51,446 nucleotides of DNA from assembly GCF_010994275.1 (NCBI RefSeq), contig NZ_WMCD01000018.1, positions 1-51,446 on the forward strand. The letters run 5' to 3'. Every line of letters starts with the position of its first letter. The stretch's first letter is position 1. A program made the position numbers and the translations under genes. Shown piece by piece: positions 8,626 through 15,955 of the stretch. A model generated the notes under the pieces. That model was not told the DNA's origin, did no database searches, and was given only the letters and a program-made list of their open reading frames with translations. Source of the stretch: Cyclobacterium jeungdonense (GTDB lineage Bacteria; Bacteroidota; Bacteroidia; Cytophagales; Cyclobacteriaceae).

Positions 8626-9300
8626 TTAATTTTGCCTGAAAGAGGCGTTTTCTTTTTTCCCTGAAAATTTGATTTTCATGCGCTCGCAGGTACTATCGGG
8701 GTGGTTTCGGTAATAGACATAGGTTCTCAAATCGACTTTGCCCACCTTGAATCGTTTTTTGGCCCATTCAAAAAAATCGGCATCGGCAGCATATCCATCT
8801 ATAAACGCTTTGCGTTTGAATACTTCTCTTTTTCCAAACAAAGTCGCAAATAGAATGCAGTCGTCTACGTGTATTAGCCGGTTTGGTTGGTGTCGGTCGG
8901 TGACAAAGTAATCCTCTTCCTTGGTAACAATGGTACGAGTAGTAGACGCAATCAGGTCATAACTGTCCATTTGTTCAAGGCAGGCTTGCAGGTGTTCGGG
9001 CATGTATTCATCGTCTGCATCCAATATGGAAAGGTACCTGCCACTGCTGAGGGAGACAGCGCGGTTGATAGCACGGGATTGCCCCTGGTTTTTCTGGCGA
9101 AGAAAGAGCAGCCGTTCTTCCTGACCTTTGCAAAGGTTAAAAAGTTGATTTTGGGGGTCCCGTGTGCTGCCATCATCCACAAGAATAACCTCGAAATCCT
9201 GATTGGTTTGCCTCCACACGGAATTGAGGGCTCGTTTTACCAGAGGAAAAGGAGTATTATAAGTAGCGATCAATATGGAAATTGACGGTGGTTGGTCCAT
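8626..9300 (-). CDS. Family 2 glycosyltransferase
   Basis: A 224-residue GT-A fold transferase. It opens with ISILIATYN, followed by a nucleotide-binding VILVDDGSTRD and the metal-binding DxD in SILDADDEYMP; acceptor-side motifs are less clear. Such enzymes add a sugar from a nucleotide donor to a lipid or glycan at the cytoplasmic face. Start chosen at 9300 (MDQPPSISIL) instead of 9321 because the conserved strand begins only 7 residues later. It sits alone between the peroxiredoxin terminator and the ATPase promoter, so no pathway can be inferred. The short basic C-terminal tail has no membrane helix. Confidence 0.85.
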   Translation of the reverse strand: MDQPPSISILIATYNTPFPLVKRALNSVWRQTNQDFEVILVDDGSTRDPQNQLFNLCKGQEERLLFLRQKNQGQSRAINRAVSLSSGRYLSILDADDEYMPEHLQACLEQMDSYDLIASTTRTIVTKEEDYFVTDRHQPNRLIHVDDCILFATLFGKREVFKRKAFIDGYAADADFFEWAKKRFKVGKVDLRTYVYYRNHPDSTCERMKIKFSGKKENASFRQN

Positions 9301-9371
9301 GCCACTAAAATAAACTATCAAAGGCTAAAAAGGTTGGCTGCAGGAGAAAAAACTAACAAAAAACATAAAAA

Positions 9372-9396
9372 AAGCCCTGCTGTTGAGGCAGGGCTT
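9372..9396 (-). terminator. Rho-independent terminator of the peroxiredoxin gene
   Basis: Perfect 9-base-pair stem (aagccctgc at 9372-9380, gcagggctt at 9388-9396) with a 7-base loop. Reading the minus strand, the stem is followed by a T-run. It lies 23 bases past the peroxiredoxin stop and separates it from the glycosyltransferase. Confidence 0.9.
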
Positions 9397-9418
9397 GCTA
9401 ACTATCCGATTTTCGGCA

Positions 9419-10048
9419 TTAATTTTTAGCGAGGTAAGAGGCAACTCCCTCACGGGTAGCACTCATGGCTTCTTTGCCTTCTTCCCAATTAGCAGGGCAT
9501 ACTTCGCCGTATTTTTCTACGTGTCTTAAGGCATCAATCAATCGAAGCATTTCGTCGATATTTCTTCCTAAAGGCAGGTCGTTTACGGTTTCGTGTCGAA
9601 TGGTTCCTTCTTTGTCAATAAGGAAAGTGGCGCGGTACGCTACAGGGAGTCCTTCATAGGTTAGTTCTCCTTCTTCGTTGTAGTTCCAATCACCGGCTAG
9701 TACGCCAAAATTATGAGCAATTGTTTTTACCGGGTCGGCAACGAGCGGATAGGTTACACCTTGAATTCCTCCCTCTTCTTTAGGAGTATTTAACCAAGCC
9801 AGGTGAGACTCTTCCGTATCACAGGAAGCGCCAACAACCGCCACACCTCTTTTTTCGAATTCTTCCAGTTTTTCCTGGAATGCCAAAATTTCAGTTGGGC
9901 AGACGAAGGTAAAATCCTTGGGGTAAAAAAAGAAAATCACATCTTTATTACCGAGGTACTGATCAAGAGAGAAGTTTTCTACGATTTCTTCTCCATCTAT
10001 TACAGCAGGTGCGTTAATTAAAGGTGCTTTTTTTCCAACTAGTGACAT
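9419..10048 (-). CDS. Typical 2-Cys peroxiredoxin (AhpC/Prx1 type)
   Basis: A 209-residue cytoplasmic thiol peroxidase that reduces hydrogen peroxide and organic peroxides. The peroxidatic cysteine is C50 in FTFVCPTE and the resolving cysteine is C184 in EVCPANW. The C-terminus ends in ASYLAKN without the YF motif that makes Prx1 enzymes easily over-oxidised. It is 50 bases downstream of perR on the same strand, and no -7 box is seen in that gap, so it is likely transcribed from the perR promoter or one inside perR. A strong terminator follows. No ahpF neighbour is present, so the reductant is likely thioredoxin. Confidence 0.95.
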   Translation of the reverse strand: MSLVGKKAPLINAPAVIDGEEIVENFSLDQYLGNKDVIFFFYPKDFTFVCPTEILAFQEKLEEFEKRGVAVVGASCDTEESHLAWLNTPKEEGGIQGVTYPLVADPVKTIAHNFGVLAGDWNYNEEGELTYEGLPVAYRATFLIDKEGTIRHETVNDLPLGRNIDEMLRLIDALRHVEKYGEVCPANWEEGKEAMSATREGVASYLAKN

Positions 10049-10098
10049 AAAATAAATTTTAATTGTTTATAGATAATTTAACGATGGTATTTAGAAAA

Positions 10099-10512
10099 TT
10101 ATTTCGTTTTTCCTTTGATTACCAATGATACTTCTTCAACTTCAAAGCCATCAATTTGGTTCTCCTCAAAGTACTTTTTTAACATTTTTTCCAAACCGGT
10201 ATTTTTATAGTCCCTTATTTTTTTGCTTTTGCTACAGTATAGGTGACTGTGGGACTCCAATACAGGATCAAATCGCATCAGGCCCAGGTCATCGGTAAAT
10301 TTTTGAACCATGTTGGCATGAACGAAGCTATCAAGGGTTTTGTACACGGTTCCCTTGGATAGGCCGGGATTGGCTTCTTTTACCCGGGAAAAAACCATTT
10401 CCGCTGTAGGATGGTCCTCGGAACTGCAAAGCACCTCATAAATAACCATTCGCTGATGGGTGAATTTCAAGCCTCCGGAAGTGATCTTATTTTTTAGCGT
10501 TTGGAAATCCAT
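10099..10512 (-). CDS. perR: Peroxide-responsive Fur-family repressor (PerR type)
   Basis: A 137-residue Fur-family protein: winged helix (about 15-80) with YKTLDSF recognition region, then a dimerisation domain. By alignment with Bacillus PerR the regulatory metal ligands are all present: H34, D82, H88, H90 and D101. Aspartate rather than glutamate at the last position is the PerR signature. The structural zinc site is lost: only C93 remains of the four cysteines, and there is no C-terminal CxxC. The gene precedes a peroxiredoxin, fitting a peroxide regulon. A palindrome between its promoter and start codon suggests self-repression. Confidence 0.85.
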   Translation of the reverse strand: MDFQTLKNKITSGGLKFTHQRMVIYEVLCSSEDHPTAEMVFSRVKEANPGLSKGTVYKTLDSFVHANMVQKFTDDLGLMRFDPVLESHSHLYCSKSKKIRDYKNTGLEKMLKKYFEENQIDGFEVEEVSLVIKGKTK

Positions 10513-10523
10513 TTTTAGTTGAT

Positions 10524-10547
10524 ACTCATTCCTATTTGGGAATCAGT
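10524..10547. promoter_or_regulatory. Candidate PerR operator
   Basis: Inverted repeat actcattcc (10524-10532) and ggaatcagt (10539-10547) with one mismatch and a 6-base spacer. It lies between the perR -7 box and the perR ATG, covering the expected transcription start, the usual position for autorepression. It is not the canonical Bacillus PerR box. The assignment is inference. Confidence 0.5.
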
Positions 10548-10550
10548 CCG

Positions 10551-10558
10551 CAAAAGTA
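10551..10558 (-). promoter_or_regulatory. perR -7 promoter box
   Basis: The minus strand reads TACTTTTG, a perfect TAnnTTTG box, 38 bases before the perR ATG. No convincing TTTG -33 element is seen at the usual distance. Confidence 0.6.
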
Positions 10559-10681
10559 GGCATTATTTCATAAAAATCATATGGATAGTTCGTTCATTTT
10601 TTTAAATTGAAAGTTAATTCATTCAACCTGTCGGACCGAATCGCTGGGTTAGGCAGGGAAATCCCGGAAAACGATGATTTT

Positions 10682-11173
10682 ATGATTAAAGTCTTGTTTG
10701 TTTGCTTAGGCAACATTTGCCGCTCTCCTCTGGCTGAAGCATTATTCTCCCATAAAATTTGCCATAAAGGTTATAGAGAGCAGGTGTTTGCCGATAGCTG
10801 CGGAACTTCGGATTACCATATTGGAGAGCTCCCCGATGAACGGGCAATGAACTGCGCCAGGAGGAACGGGATCGAAATGGACCATCGGGGGCGGCAATTG
10901 CACCGTACAGATTTCCGGAATTTTGATTACCTGATAGCCATGGACCAATCCAATCTGGAAAACATCATGCAGCTGTCACAAAAGGTAGGTATACCTGCCA
11001 AAAATCTGCACCTGATGCGGGAATTCCAGCTTGCTCCCGAGTTTTTGGAAGTTCCCGACCCTTATTATGGAGGCGAGGACGGGTTTCAAAAAGTCTTTGA
11101 AATCCTGGACGAGGCCCTGGACGGATTCATAGGCGAACTGGAAAAAAATCACCGATTGAATGGAATCTCTTGA
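10682..11173 (+). CDS. Low-molecular-weight protein-tyrosine-phosphatase family
   Basis: A 163-residue cytoplasmic phosphatase. The P-loop C8-LGNIC-R14-S is at the very N-terminus, and the general acid is D126 in VPDPYYGG. Start chosen at 10682 (MIKVLFVCLGN), as usual for the family; the longer frame from 10607 adds 25 unrelated residues. It overlaps the fructosamine kinase gene by 14 bases. As I recall, bacterial homologues with this neighbour are thought to dephosphorylate ketoamine phosphates on proteins, so the real substrate may be a glycation adduct rather than phosphotyrosine. The context supports that, but it is inference. Confidence 0.9.
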   Translation: MIKVLFVCLGNICRSPLAEALFSHKICHKGYREQVFADSCGTSDYHIGELPDERAMNCARRNGIEMDHRGRQLHRTDFRNFDYLIAMDQSNLENIMQLSQKVGIPAKNLHLMREFQLAPEFLEVPDPYYGGEDGFQKVFEILDEALDGFIGELEKNHRLNGIS

Positions 11174-12035
11174 GGGACTTTTTGCCCATGCCATGCTGCT
11201 GGCTTTTGGGGAGTCCTGTACCGTGCAGCAATACCAGCTGGTGGCGGCTGGCACCCGAAATCAGGCCATTTTCCTTCAAACAGACCAGGGGGCTTACTTT
11301 TTAAAAACGAACCATGAAACCACTACGGATATTTTTAAACGCGAACGTGAAGGCCTGGACTGGATCAGGACAAACTGTAGCCTTTATGTTCCCCAAACCC
11401 TCGCGCAAGGAAGTTACGAGGACCGACATTTTTTATTGATGGACTGGATTCCCAGTACACCTAAAAAGGGAGATTATTCAGAAAGGCTGGGAGAAGGACT
11501 GGCCGAGTTACATATGTGCACGGCAAAGGCCTTTGGACTGGATCGAAACAATTACATCGCTATTTTGCCCCAAAGTAATGACTGGAAAGACCGTTGGTTT
11601 GATTTTTTTGTGGAAAAAAGGCTGGAGCCCCAATTGCAGCTGGCCTATTACAATCAACTGGTTGGCGAGAAATTTTTAGATCGTTTTCGAAGCATTTATC
11701 CTTTTTTAGAAGATTTTTTTCCAGTGGAAAAACCTGCGCTGTTACACGGTGACCTTTGGTCGGGAAACGTTCTTCCGGATGCAGTTGGGTCACCGGCTCT
11801 GATCGATCCTGCTGTTTATTTTGGGCACCGTGAAGTGGACCTGGCCTTTTCACGCTTATTTGGAGGGTTTGATTCCCGTTTCTACGAAGCGTATCATAAT
11901 GTTTTTCCACTGGAACCAGGTTTTGAAGAACGGGTAGCTGTATATAACCTATATCCGCTATTGGTACACCTCAATTTGTTTGGAAAAGCCTATTTGTCCG
12001 GGATCCAGCAAACGCTGAAGCGGTTTTTGGATTAA
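11160..12035 (+). CDS. Fructosamine-3-kinase-family protein (protein deglycation)
   Basis: A 291-residue aminoglycoside-phosphotransferase-fold kinase. The catalytic loop is HGDLWSGN (196-203, D198) and the metal-binding Asp is D216 in LIDPAVYFGHRE. The family phosphorylates sugars bound to lysines (fructosamine, ribulosamine, erythrulosamine); the product then detaches and frees the lysine. It overlaps the LMW phosphatase by 14 bases, so both are likely made together. It ends 18 bases from the convergent aspartate kinase. The exact sugar specificity cannot be read from sequence. Confidence 0.88.
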   Translation: MESLEGLFAHAMLLAFGESCTVQQYQLVAAGTRNQAIFLQTDQGAYFLKTNHETTTDIFKREREGLDWIRTNCSLYVPQTLAQGSYEDRHFLLMDWIPSTPKKGDYSERLGEGLAELHMCTAKAFGLDRNNYIAILPQSNDWKDRWFDFFVEKRLEPQLQLAYYNQLVGEKFLDRFRSIYPFLEDFFPVEKPALLHGDLWSGNVLPDAVGSPALIDPAVYFGHREVDLAFSRLFGGFDSRFYEAYHNVFPLEPGFEERVAVYNLYPLLVHLNLFGKAYLSGIQQTLKRFLD

Positions 12036-12053
12036 TAGGTCTTCGGTATGAAA

Positions 12054-13331
12054 TTAATCTTCTTCCTGTTCGTATACCCACTGAATAAGTTCGGGGCTTT
12101 TTTGTTCCAGGTGGCATGTTTCCGTTACCTGCCGGTAATGCTTGATTTCGGCATCGGTGGGATTTTTCACCGTAATCATTTTGAGATGAGTTTTGATCTG
12201 GACGTGGAAAACATCCCGGAAGGGTCGGGCAAGTTGCTCCTCAGTGGAGGGCATGTCTTGTATCACCAGGCGCAGGTGGGCGGCAGAGGCCTGTATTAGT
12301 TGAATGCGCCAGTTGGCTTTTTTGGCCACCTCGTAAATAAATTCAAAGTGGAACCCGCCCACCATCGAAAGGTCCCGGATTCGCAGATCGATGAGCGTCA
12401 GGTGATCTTTGAAAATGGTGATCGGGATTCGGGGTGCCTGACCAAAGGAACCGATAATCGTCCCTGCCGCATCTGGATTGACAAAGGACTTGACATAGAG
12501 CGGAATGTTATGTTTTGCCAGGGGTTTAATGGTTTTGGGGTGAATTACCTTTGCCCCGTAATAGGTCATTTCTGCCGCTTCTTCAAAATCAAGGTATTCA
12601 AATTTGACTGCATCTGGAAATAGATCCGGATCGCCGTTGAGTATACCGGCTACATCTTTCCAGATGGTAACGGAAGCAGCACCCAGGCTGACCCCAAGGA
12701 TGGCAGCCGTGAAGTCCGAACCTTCCCTTCCAAGGGTGGTGGTGTTGCCAAGTAAATCCGTACCGATGAAGCCCTGGGTGACCACTGGAAATTTTTCCAG
12801 TTTGGGAATAAGTGTCCTCCGGCAATGCTGCATCGTCAGCGCCCAGTCTACCCGGGCCATTTTGGTAGTAGAGTCTGTCCGCACCAATTCCCGCGCATCC
12901 TGCCAAAGGCAGGGAGAACCGGTTTCACACAGGTACTCCTGAAGGATGCGGGTGGAGATAAGCTCCCCATAGCCAATAACCTGATCATAGAAAAAACCTT
13001 CCTCTTCTTTCAGTGTATCGTTTTCCAGAAGTCGTCGCAGCTGCGCAAACTGATTATCTACTCTGGAAAATATGGCATGATCCGTTGAAAAAAGACCCCG
13101 GCAGAGGTCTTCATGGTAGTCCAATAACTCGATTAACTCGGTGTCGAAGCGCTTTCCCTGAAAGGAAAGTGCGATTAGCTGTTCCAGTCGGTCGGTGGTT
13201 TTGCCGGCTGCGGAGACCACCAGGACCATGCTTGCAGTCCATCGTTTTTTTACCAGTTGGGCGATATTTTTAATGGCAGCAGCGTCTTTTATAGAGGCAC
13301 CGCCAAACTTGTAGACCAGGGGTTGTATCAT
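12054..13331 (-). CDS. lysC: Aspartate kinase
   Basis: A 425-residue cytoplasmic enzyme making aspartyl-phosphate, the first step to lysine, threonine, methionine and diaminopimelate. The N-terminal kinase motif is YKFGGASIKDA (residues 7-17); GREGSDFTAAILG binds substrate, and MTYYGAKVIHPKTI marks the regulatory junction. The C-terminal part is ACT-like (STIKD-equivalent at ITIFKDHLTLIDLR). It is monofunctional, without a homoserine dehydrogenase domain. Start at 13331 (MIQPLVYKFGG) is chosen because a TACCTTTG box at 13380-13387 overlaps the longer start at 13382. It is divergent from fbp. Confidence 0.9.
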   Translation of the reverse strand: MIQPLVYKFGGASIKDAAAIKNIAQLVKKRWTASMVLVVSAAGKTTDRLEQLIALSFQGKRFDTELIELLDYHEDLCRGLFSTDHAIFSRVDNQFAQLRRLLENDTLKEEEGFFYDQVIGYGELISTRILQEYLCETGSPCLWQDARELVRTDSTTKMARVDWALTMQHCRRTLIPKLEKFPVVTQGFIGTDLLGNTTTLGREGSDFTAAILGVSLGAASVTIWKDVAGILNGDPDLFPDAVKFEYLDFEEAAEMTYYGAKVIHPKTIKPLAKHNIPLYVKSFVNPDAAGTIIGSFGQAPRIPITIFKDHLTLIDLRIRDLSMVGGFHFEFIYEVAKKANWRIQLIQASAAHLRLVIQDMPSTEEQLARPFRDVFHVQIKTHLKMITVKNPTDAEIKHYRQVTETCHLEQKSPELIQWVYEQEED

Positions 13332-13358
13332 GAAAAATCGAAAAGAAAGGCCAATGAA

Positions 13359-13382
13359 TTGAAGATAATGAATTATCTTCAA
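13359..13382. promoter_or_regulatory. Perfect 24-bp palindrome between lysC and fbp
   Basis: Arms TTGAAGATAAT (13359-13369) and ATTATCTTCAA (13372-13382) are exact reverse complements separated by GA. It starts 28 bases before the lysC ATG, overlaps the lysC -7 box, and ends 4 bases before the fbp ATG. It is well placed as an operator for one or both genes, or as a 5' RNA hairpin. No regulator can be named. Confidence 0.7.
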
Positions 13383-13407
13383 AGGTATGAAGACACAGCC
13401 TTACAAA
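13380..13407 (-). promoter_or_regulatory. lysC promoter, overlapping the fbp start codon
   Basis: The minus strand carries a perfect -7 box TACCTTTG (13380-13387) with TTTG (13404-13407) 16 bases upstream, or TTG at 13408-13410 at 20 bases. The box covers the first base of the fbp ATG, so the two genes cannot be regulated fully independently. Confidence 0.6.
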
Positions 13408-14403
13408 CAAGATACCGGTAACCTGGCCTATAAAGTTGGAGTAACCCTGGACCGGTTTATAAAAAGCAAACAGGCAGATTTTCCATTTGCTACCGGTGAA
13501 TTGTCCCAGATATTGCGGGATATCGCACTGGCTTCCAAAATTGTATCCAGAGAGATCAGCCGTGCAGGGCTATCAGATGTCACCGGTGCCTTCGGCCAAA
13601 CCAATGTACAGGGAGAGGAACAGCAGAAGCTGGATGTGATAGCTAATGTTCGCTTCACGCGCGCATTGACGAAAGGTGGGGAGGTCTGTGCTGTGGTATC
13701 TGAAGAAGAAGACCTGGTCATCGACCTTCAAAATAGCAAGGGTAAGTACGTAGTGGCCATCGACCCCCTGGATGGGTCCTCCAACATAGATGTGAATGTC
13801 TCAATTGGCACCATCTTTTCGATTTACCGCAGAAAAACAGCGCCTGGTTCGCCCATTAAGGAGGAGGATGTGTTGCAGAAGGGTTCCGAACAGGTGGCAG
13901 CCGGGTACGTCCTATATGGATCTTCCACCATGCTTGTCTATTCCACTGGTAACGGGGCCAATGGTTTTACCTACGAAAGGTCCCTGGGTGAATTTTTCCT
14001 TTCGCATCCCAATATGAGCATGCCTGAGGACGGGGCCATTTATACCATTAATGAGGGCTTGACTCCACACATCAACCCCAATATCTTATCGTACCTGGAG
14101 GCCTGCAAAAGAGGGGGAGCTTCCGCCAGGTACATAGGCAGTTTGGTTGCGGACTTTCATAGAAACCTGCTCAAGGGTGGAATCTACCTATACCCGGCCA
14201 CTTCTCAGGCTCCCAATGGTAAAATCAGGTTGATGTACGAGGCCAATGCCCTGGCATTTATCGCGGAGCAGGTAGGTGGAGCAGCCTCTGATGGGGAACA
14301 ACGGATCCTGGATATTGTACCTGGCAGTTTACATCAGCGAACGCCTGTTTACATCGGATCAAAAAATATGGTAAAGGGTCTGGAGAAAAGTTTGAAAAGT
14401 TAA
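13387..14403 (+). CDS. fbp: Class I fructose-1,6-bisphosphatase
   Basis: A 338-residue gluconeogenic enzyme that hydrolyses fructose 1,6-bisphosphate to fructose 6-phosphate. Motifs: VVSEEED metal site, IDPLDGSSNID catalytic loop near residue 125, and GSLVADFHRNLLKGGIYLYPA substrate loop. Length and FPFATGELSQIL N-terminal region are typical. The ATG follows the palindrome by 4 bases, so the transcript may have almost no leader; I see no clear promoter for it on the plus strand apart from an imperfect TATCTTCA inside the palindrome. Its stop overlaps the convergent next gene by 4 bases. Confidence 0.95.
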   Translation: MKTQPYKQDTGNLAYKVGVTLDRFIKSKQADFPFATGELSQILRDIALASKIVSREISRAGLSDVTGAFGQTNVQGEEQQKLDVIANVRFTRALTKGGEVCAVVSEEEDLVIDLQNSKGKYVVAIDPLDGSSNIDVNVSIGTIFSIYRRKTAPGSPIKEEDVLQKGSEQVAAGYVLYGSSTMLVYSTGNGANGFTYERSLGEFFLSHPNMSMPEDGAIYTINEGLTPHINPNILSYLEACKRGGASARYIGSLVADFHRNLLKGGIYLYPATSQAPNGKIRLMYEANALAFIAEQVGGAASDGEQRILDIVPGSLHQRTPVYIGSKNMVKGLEKSLKS

Positions 14404-14717
14404 CGGTATTTGTTTCGGTAATGGACTTTTATTAGTTGCCGGTCAACAATAGCCAGCGAAAGGCGGCGAGTCATTTCTTCCGGAGGACATTCGGATAGAA
14501 TGCTTCGGAGCTTTTGTTCATCCAGATCAAGCCGGTAACATAGCTGTAATAATTTGTCTAATTGTCCGTTTAGCAAACGGCTGACGGTAGGTGCTATGGC
14601 GGCAGCCAGACTTTCCCTGTCCCTTGCTTCAGGAATAGCCGGGAGCTGCAGCAATTTTTGTAAATCAGCAGCTCCCGATTGTATGCTCTCAGGCCCGGAT
14701 GCTTCGGGATCGATCAT
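14400..14717 (-). CDS. Small conserved hypothetical protein
   Basis: A 105-residue soluble protein, mostly helical, with no signal peptide or membrane segment. The central part (NGQLDKLLQLCYRLDLDE and PPEEMTRRLSLAIVDRQLIK) looks like two amphipathic helices with a basic C-terminus. It overlaps the upstream DUF5606 gene by 4 bases, so the two are translationally coupled. I do not recognise a family with a known function. Confidence 0.7.
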   Translation of the reverse strand: MIDPEASGPESIQSGAADLQKLLQLPAIPEARDRESLAAAIAPTVSRLLNGQLDKLLQLCYRLDLDEQKLRSILSECPPEEMTRRLSLAIVDRQLIKVHYRNKYR

Positions 14718-15175
14718 TCTTCCCCTTTATCAGTATCTTCATCTTTCTCCTCTTTGGAGTTTTTGGATGCTGTTTCCGGCTTTTCCTCAAGGACTTCCGG
14801 ACATTCTTTACGGATGATATGGTACCAGCTTATGAGCTTTTTGACGTCGGATGCATAAACGCGGTCTTCGTCAAATTCTGGCAAAATATGTTTCATGAAG
14901 GCTTGGTATTCTTCTTTCTCAGCACCTTCCAATCCGGTATCGCCTTTAAATTCCTTTTCGATTTTGATCATCACCTCTTTAAGGGGCGAGGCCCCCTCTT
15001 CGGTTAGCGTGTAGATGGAAATTTCACTGAGTAGGGAAACGCGCTGAGCTGCACCTACGACTAATTTCCCTTTTTTGTCATCCAGGGACTCCAGGATAAC
15101 GCCGCTGCGACTGGGTTTGAGTATTTTATAAAGGCCGGGTTTTCCGGAAACGGTGGCGATGTCTTTAAATTCCAT
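14714..15175 (-). CDS. DUF5606 family protein
   Basis: A 153-residue protein starting MEFKDIATVSGKPGLYKIL, which matches the Bacteroidota-restricted DUF5606 family as I recall it: an N-terminal SH3-like beta domain (about 1-60, GLYKILKPSRSGVILESLD) and a helical domain, then an acidic Lys/Glu-rich tail (KEEKDEDTDKGEE). The start at 15175 is fixed by a TATATTTG promoter box at 15200-15207; the longer frame from 15253 runs through that promoter. The function is unknown. It is upstream of and coupled to a small helical protein. Confidence 0.82.
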   Translation of the reverse strand: MEFKDIATVSGKPGLYKILKPSRSGVILESLDDKKGKLVVGAAQRVSLLSEISIYTLTEEGASPLKEVMIKIEKEFKGDTGLEGAEKEEYQAFMKHILPEFDEDRVYASDVKKLISWYHIIRKECPEVLEEKPETASKNSKEEKDEDTDKGEE

Positions 15176-15199
15176 GATAGCTAGTTTGTTTTCAGGCTG

Positions 15200-15230
15200 C
15201 AAATATACGGTTTCGTCAGGATTGGCCAAG
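15200..15230 (-). promoter_or_regulatory. Promoter of the DUF5606 gene
   Basis: The minus strand has a perfect -7 box TATATTTG (15200-15207) and CTTG (15227-15230) 19 bases upstream as -33 element. The box lies 24 bases before the ATG at 15175 and 5 bases or less from the engB stop region. Confidence 0.65.
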
Positions 15231-15234
15231 GAAC

Positions 15235-15840
15235 TCAGTTGGCGCCGTACCATTCGGTAACGTTTTCTTCAATGAATTGGATCAGTTCGTCCCTTCCCTG
15301 GTGATTAATAGCAGAAGTGACGAAAAATTCGGGAGCTTCTACAAATAGCCTTTCCATTTCATCCAGAAAACGGTGTACATTCTCAGAAGTTTTGGAATGG
15401 GACTGTTTGTCGGCTTTGGTAAATAGAAGCGCCACGGGCATTTCGAGCTGTCCGCACCACTGGATAAAATCCAGGTCGATTTTCTGAGGAGGAAGCCGGC
15501 TGTCGATCAGTACAAATACAGCTGTCAGGTTTTCCCTTCCCGTGAGGTAGTCGCGAATCATTTTGTCCCAGTCAGCTTTCAGTTTTTTGTTTACTTTGGC
15601 AAAACCGTAGCCGGGAAGGTCTACCATATACCAGCGGTCATTGATCACAAAATGATTGATTAGCTGCGTCTTACCCGGTCTTCCGGAAATTTTAGCCAGG
15701 TGCTTGTGATTGGTGAGCATGTTGATCAGGGAGCTTTTACCGACATTTGACCGACCGATAAAGGCAAACTCCGGTTTGGTGGGGGGCGGACATTTTTTAT
15801 GATCCGTATTACTGATTAAAAAGCGTGCATTTTTCAACAT
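15235..15840 (-). CDS. engB: Ribosome biogenesis GTP-binding protein EngB (YsxC/YihA)
   Basis: A 201-residue TRAFAC GTPase needed for assembly of the large ribosomal subunit. G1 is GRSNVGKSSL, G2 includes the GRPGKTQLIN switch, G3 is DLPGYGFAKV, G4 is TKADK and G5 is VTSAINHQG. Start at 15840 (MLKNARFLISNTD) is the family-typical start and follows a TACCTTTG promoter box at 15855-15862; the longer frame from 15867 would run through that box. It is divergent from ubiE. Confidence 0.94.
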   Translation of the reverse strand: MLKNARFLISNTDHKKCPPPTKPEFAFIGRSNVGKSSLINMLTNHKHLAKISGRPGKTQLINHFVINDRWYMVDLPGYGFAKVNKKLKADWDKMIRDYLTGRENLTAVFVLIDSRLPPQKIDLDFIQWCGQLEMPVALLFTKADKQSHSKTSENVHRFLDEMERLFVEAPEFFVTSAINHQGRDELIQFIEENVTEWYGAN

Positions 15841-15854
15841 GGCCCTTTTTTTCA

Positions 15855-15887
15855 CAAAGGTAACCAATTTCCATCATGGCCTCCAAA
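15855..15887 (-). promoter_or_regulatory. engB promoter
   Basis: The minus strand has a perfect -7 box TACCTTTG (15855-15862) and TTTG (15884-15887) 21 bases upstream. The box ends 14 bases before the ATG, so the leader would be very short. Confidence 0.55.
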
Positions 15888-15955
15888 CCAATATTTCATT
15901 AACAATTTTCCAATGCTCAGGTTTACTTAGTAATATTGTATCGAAATTAGAAGCC

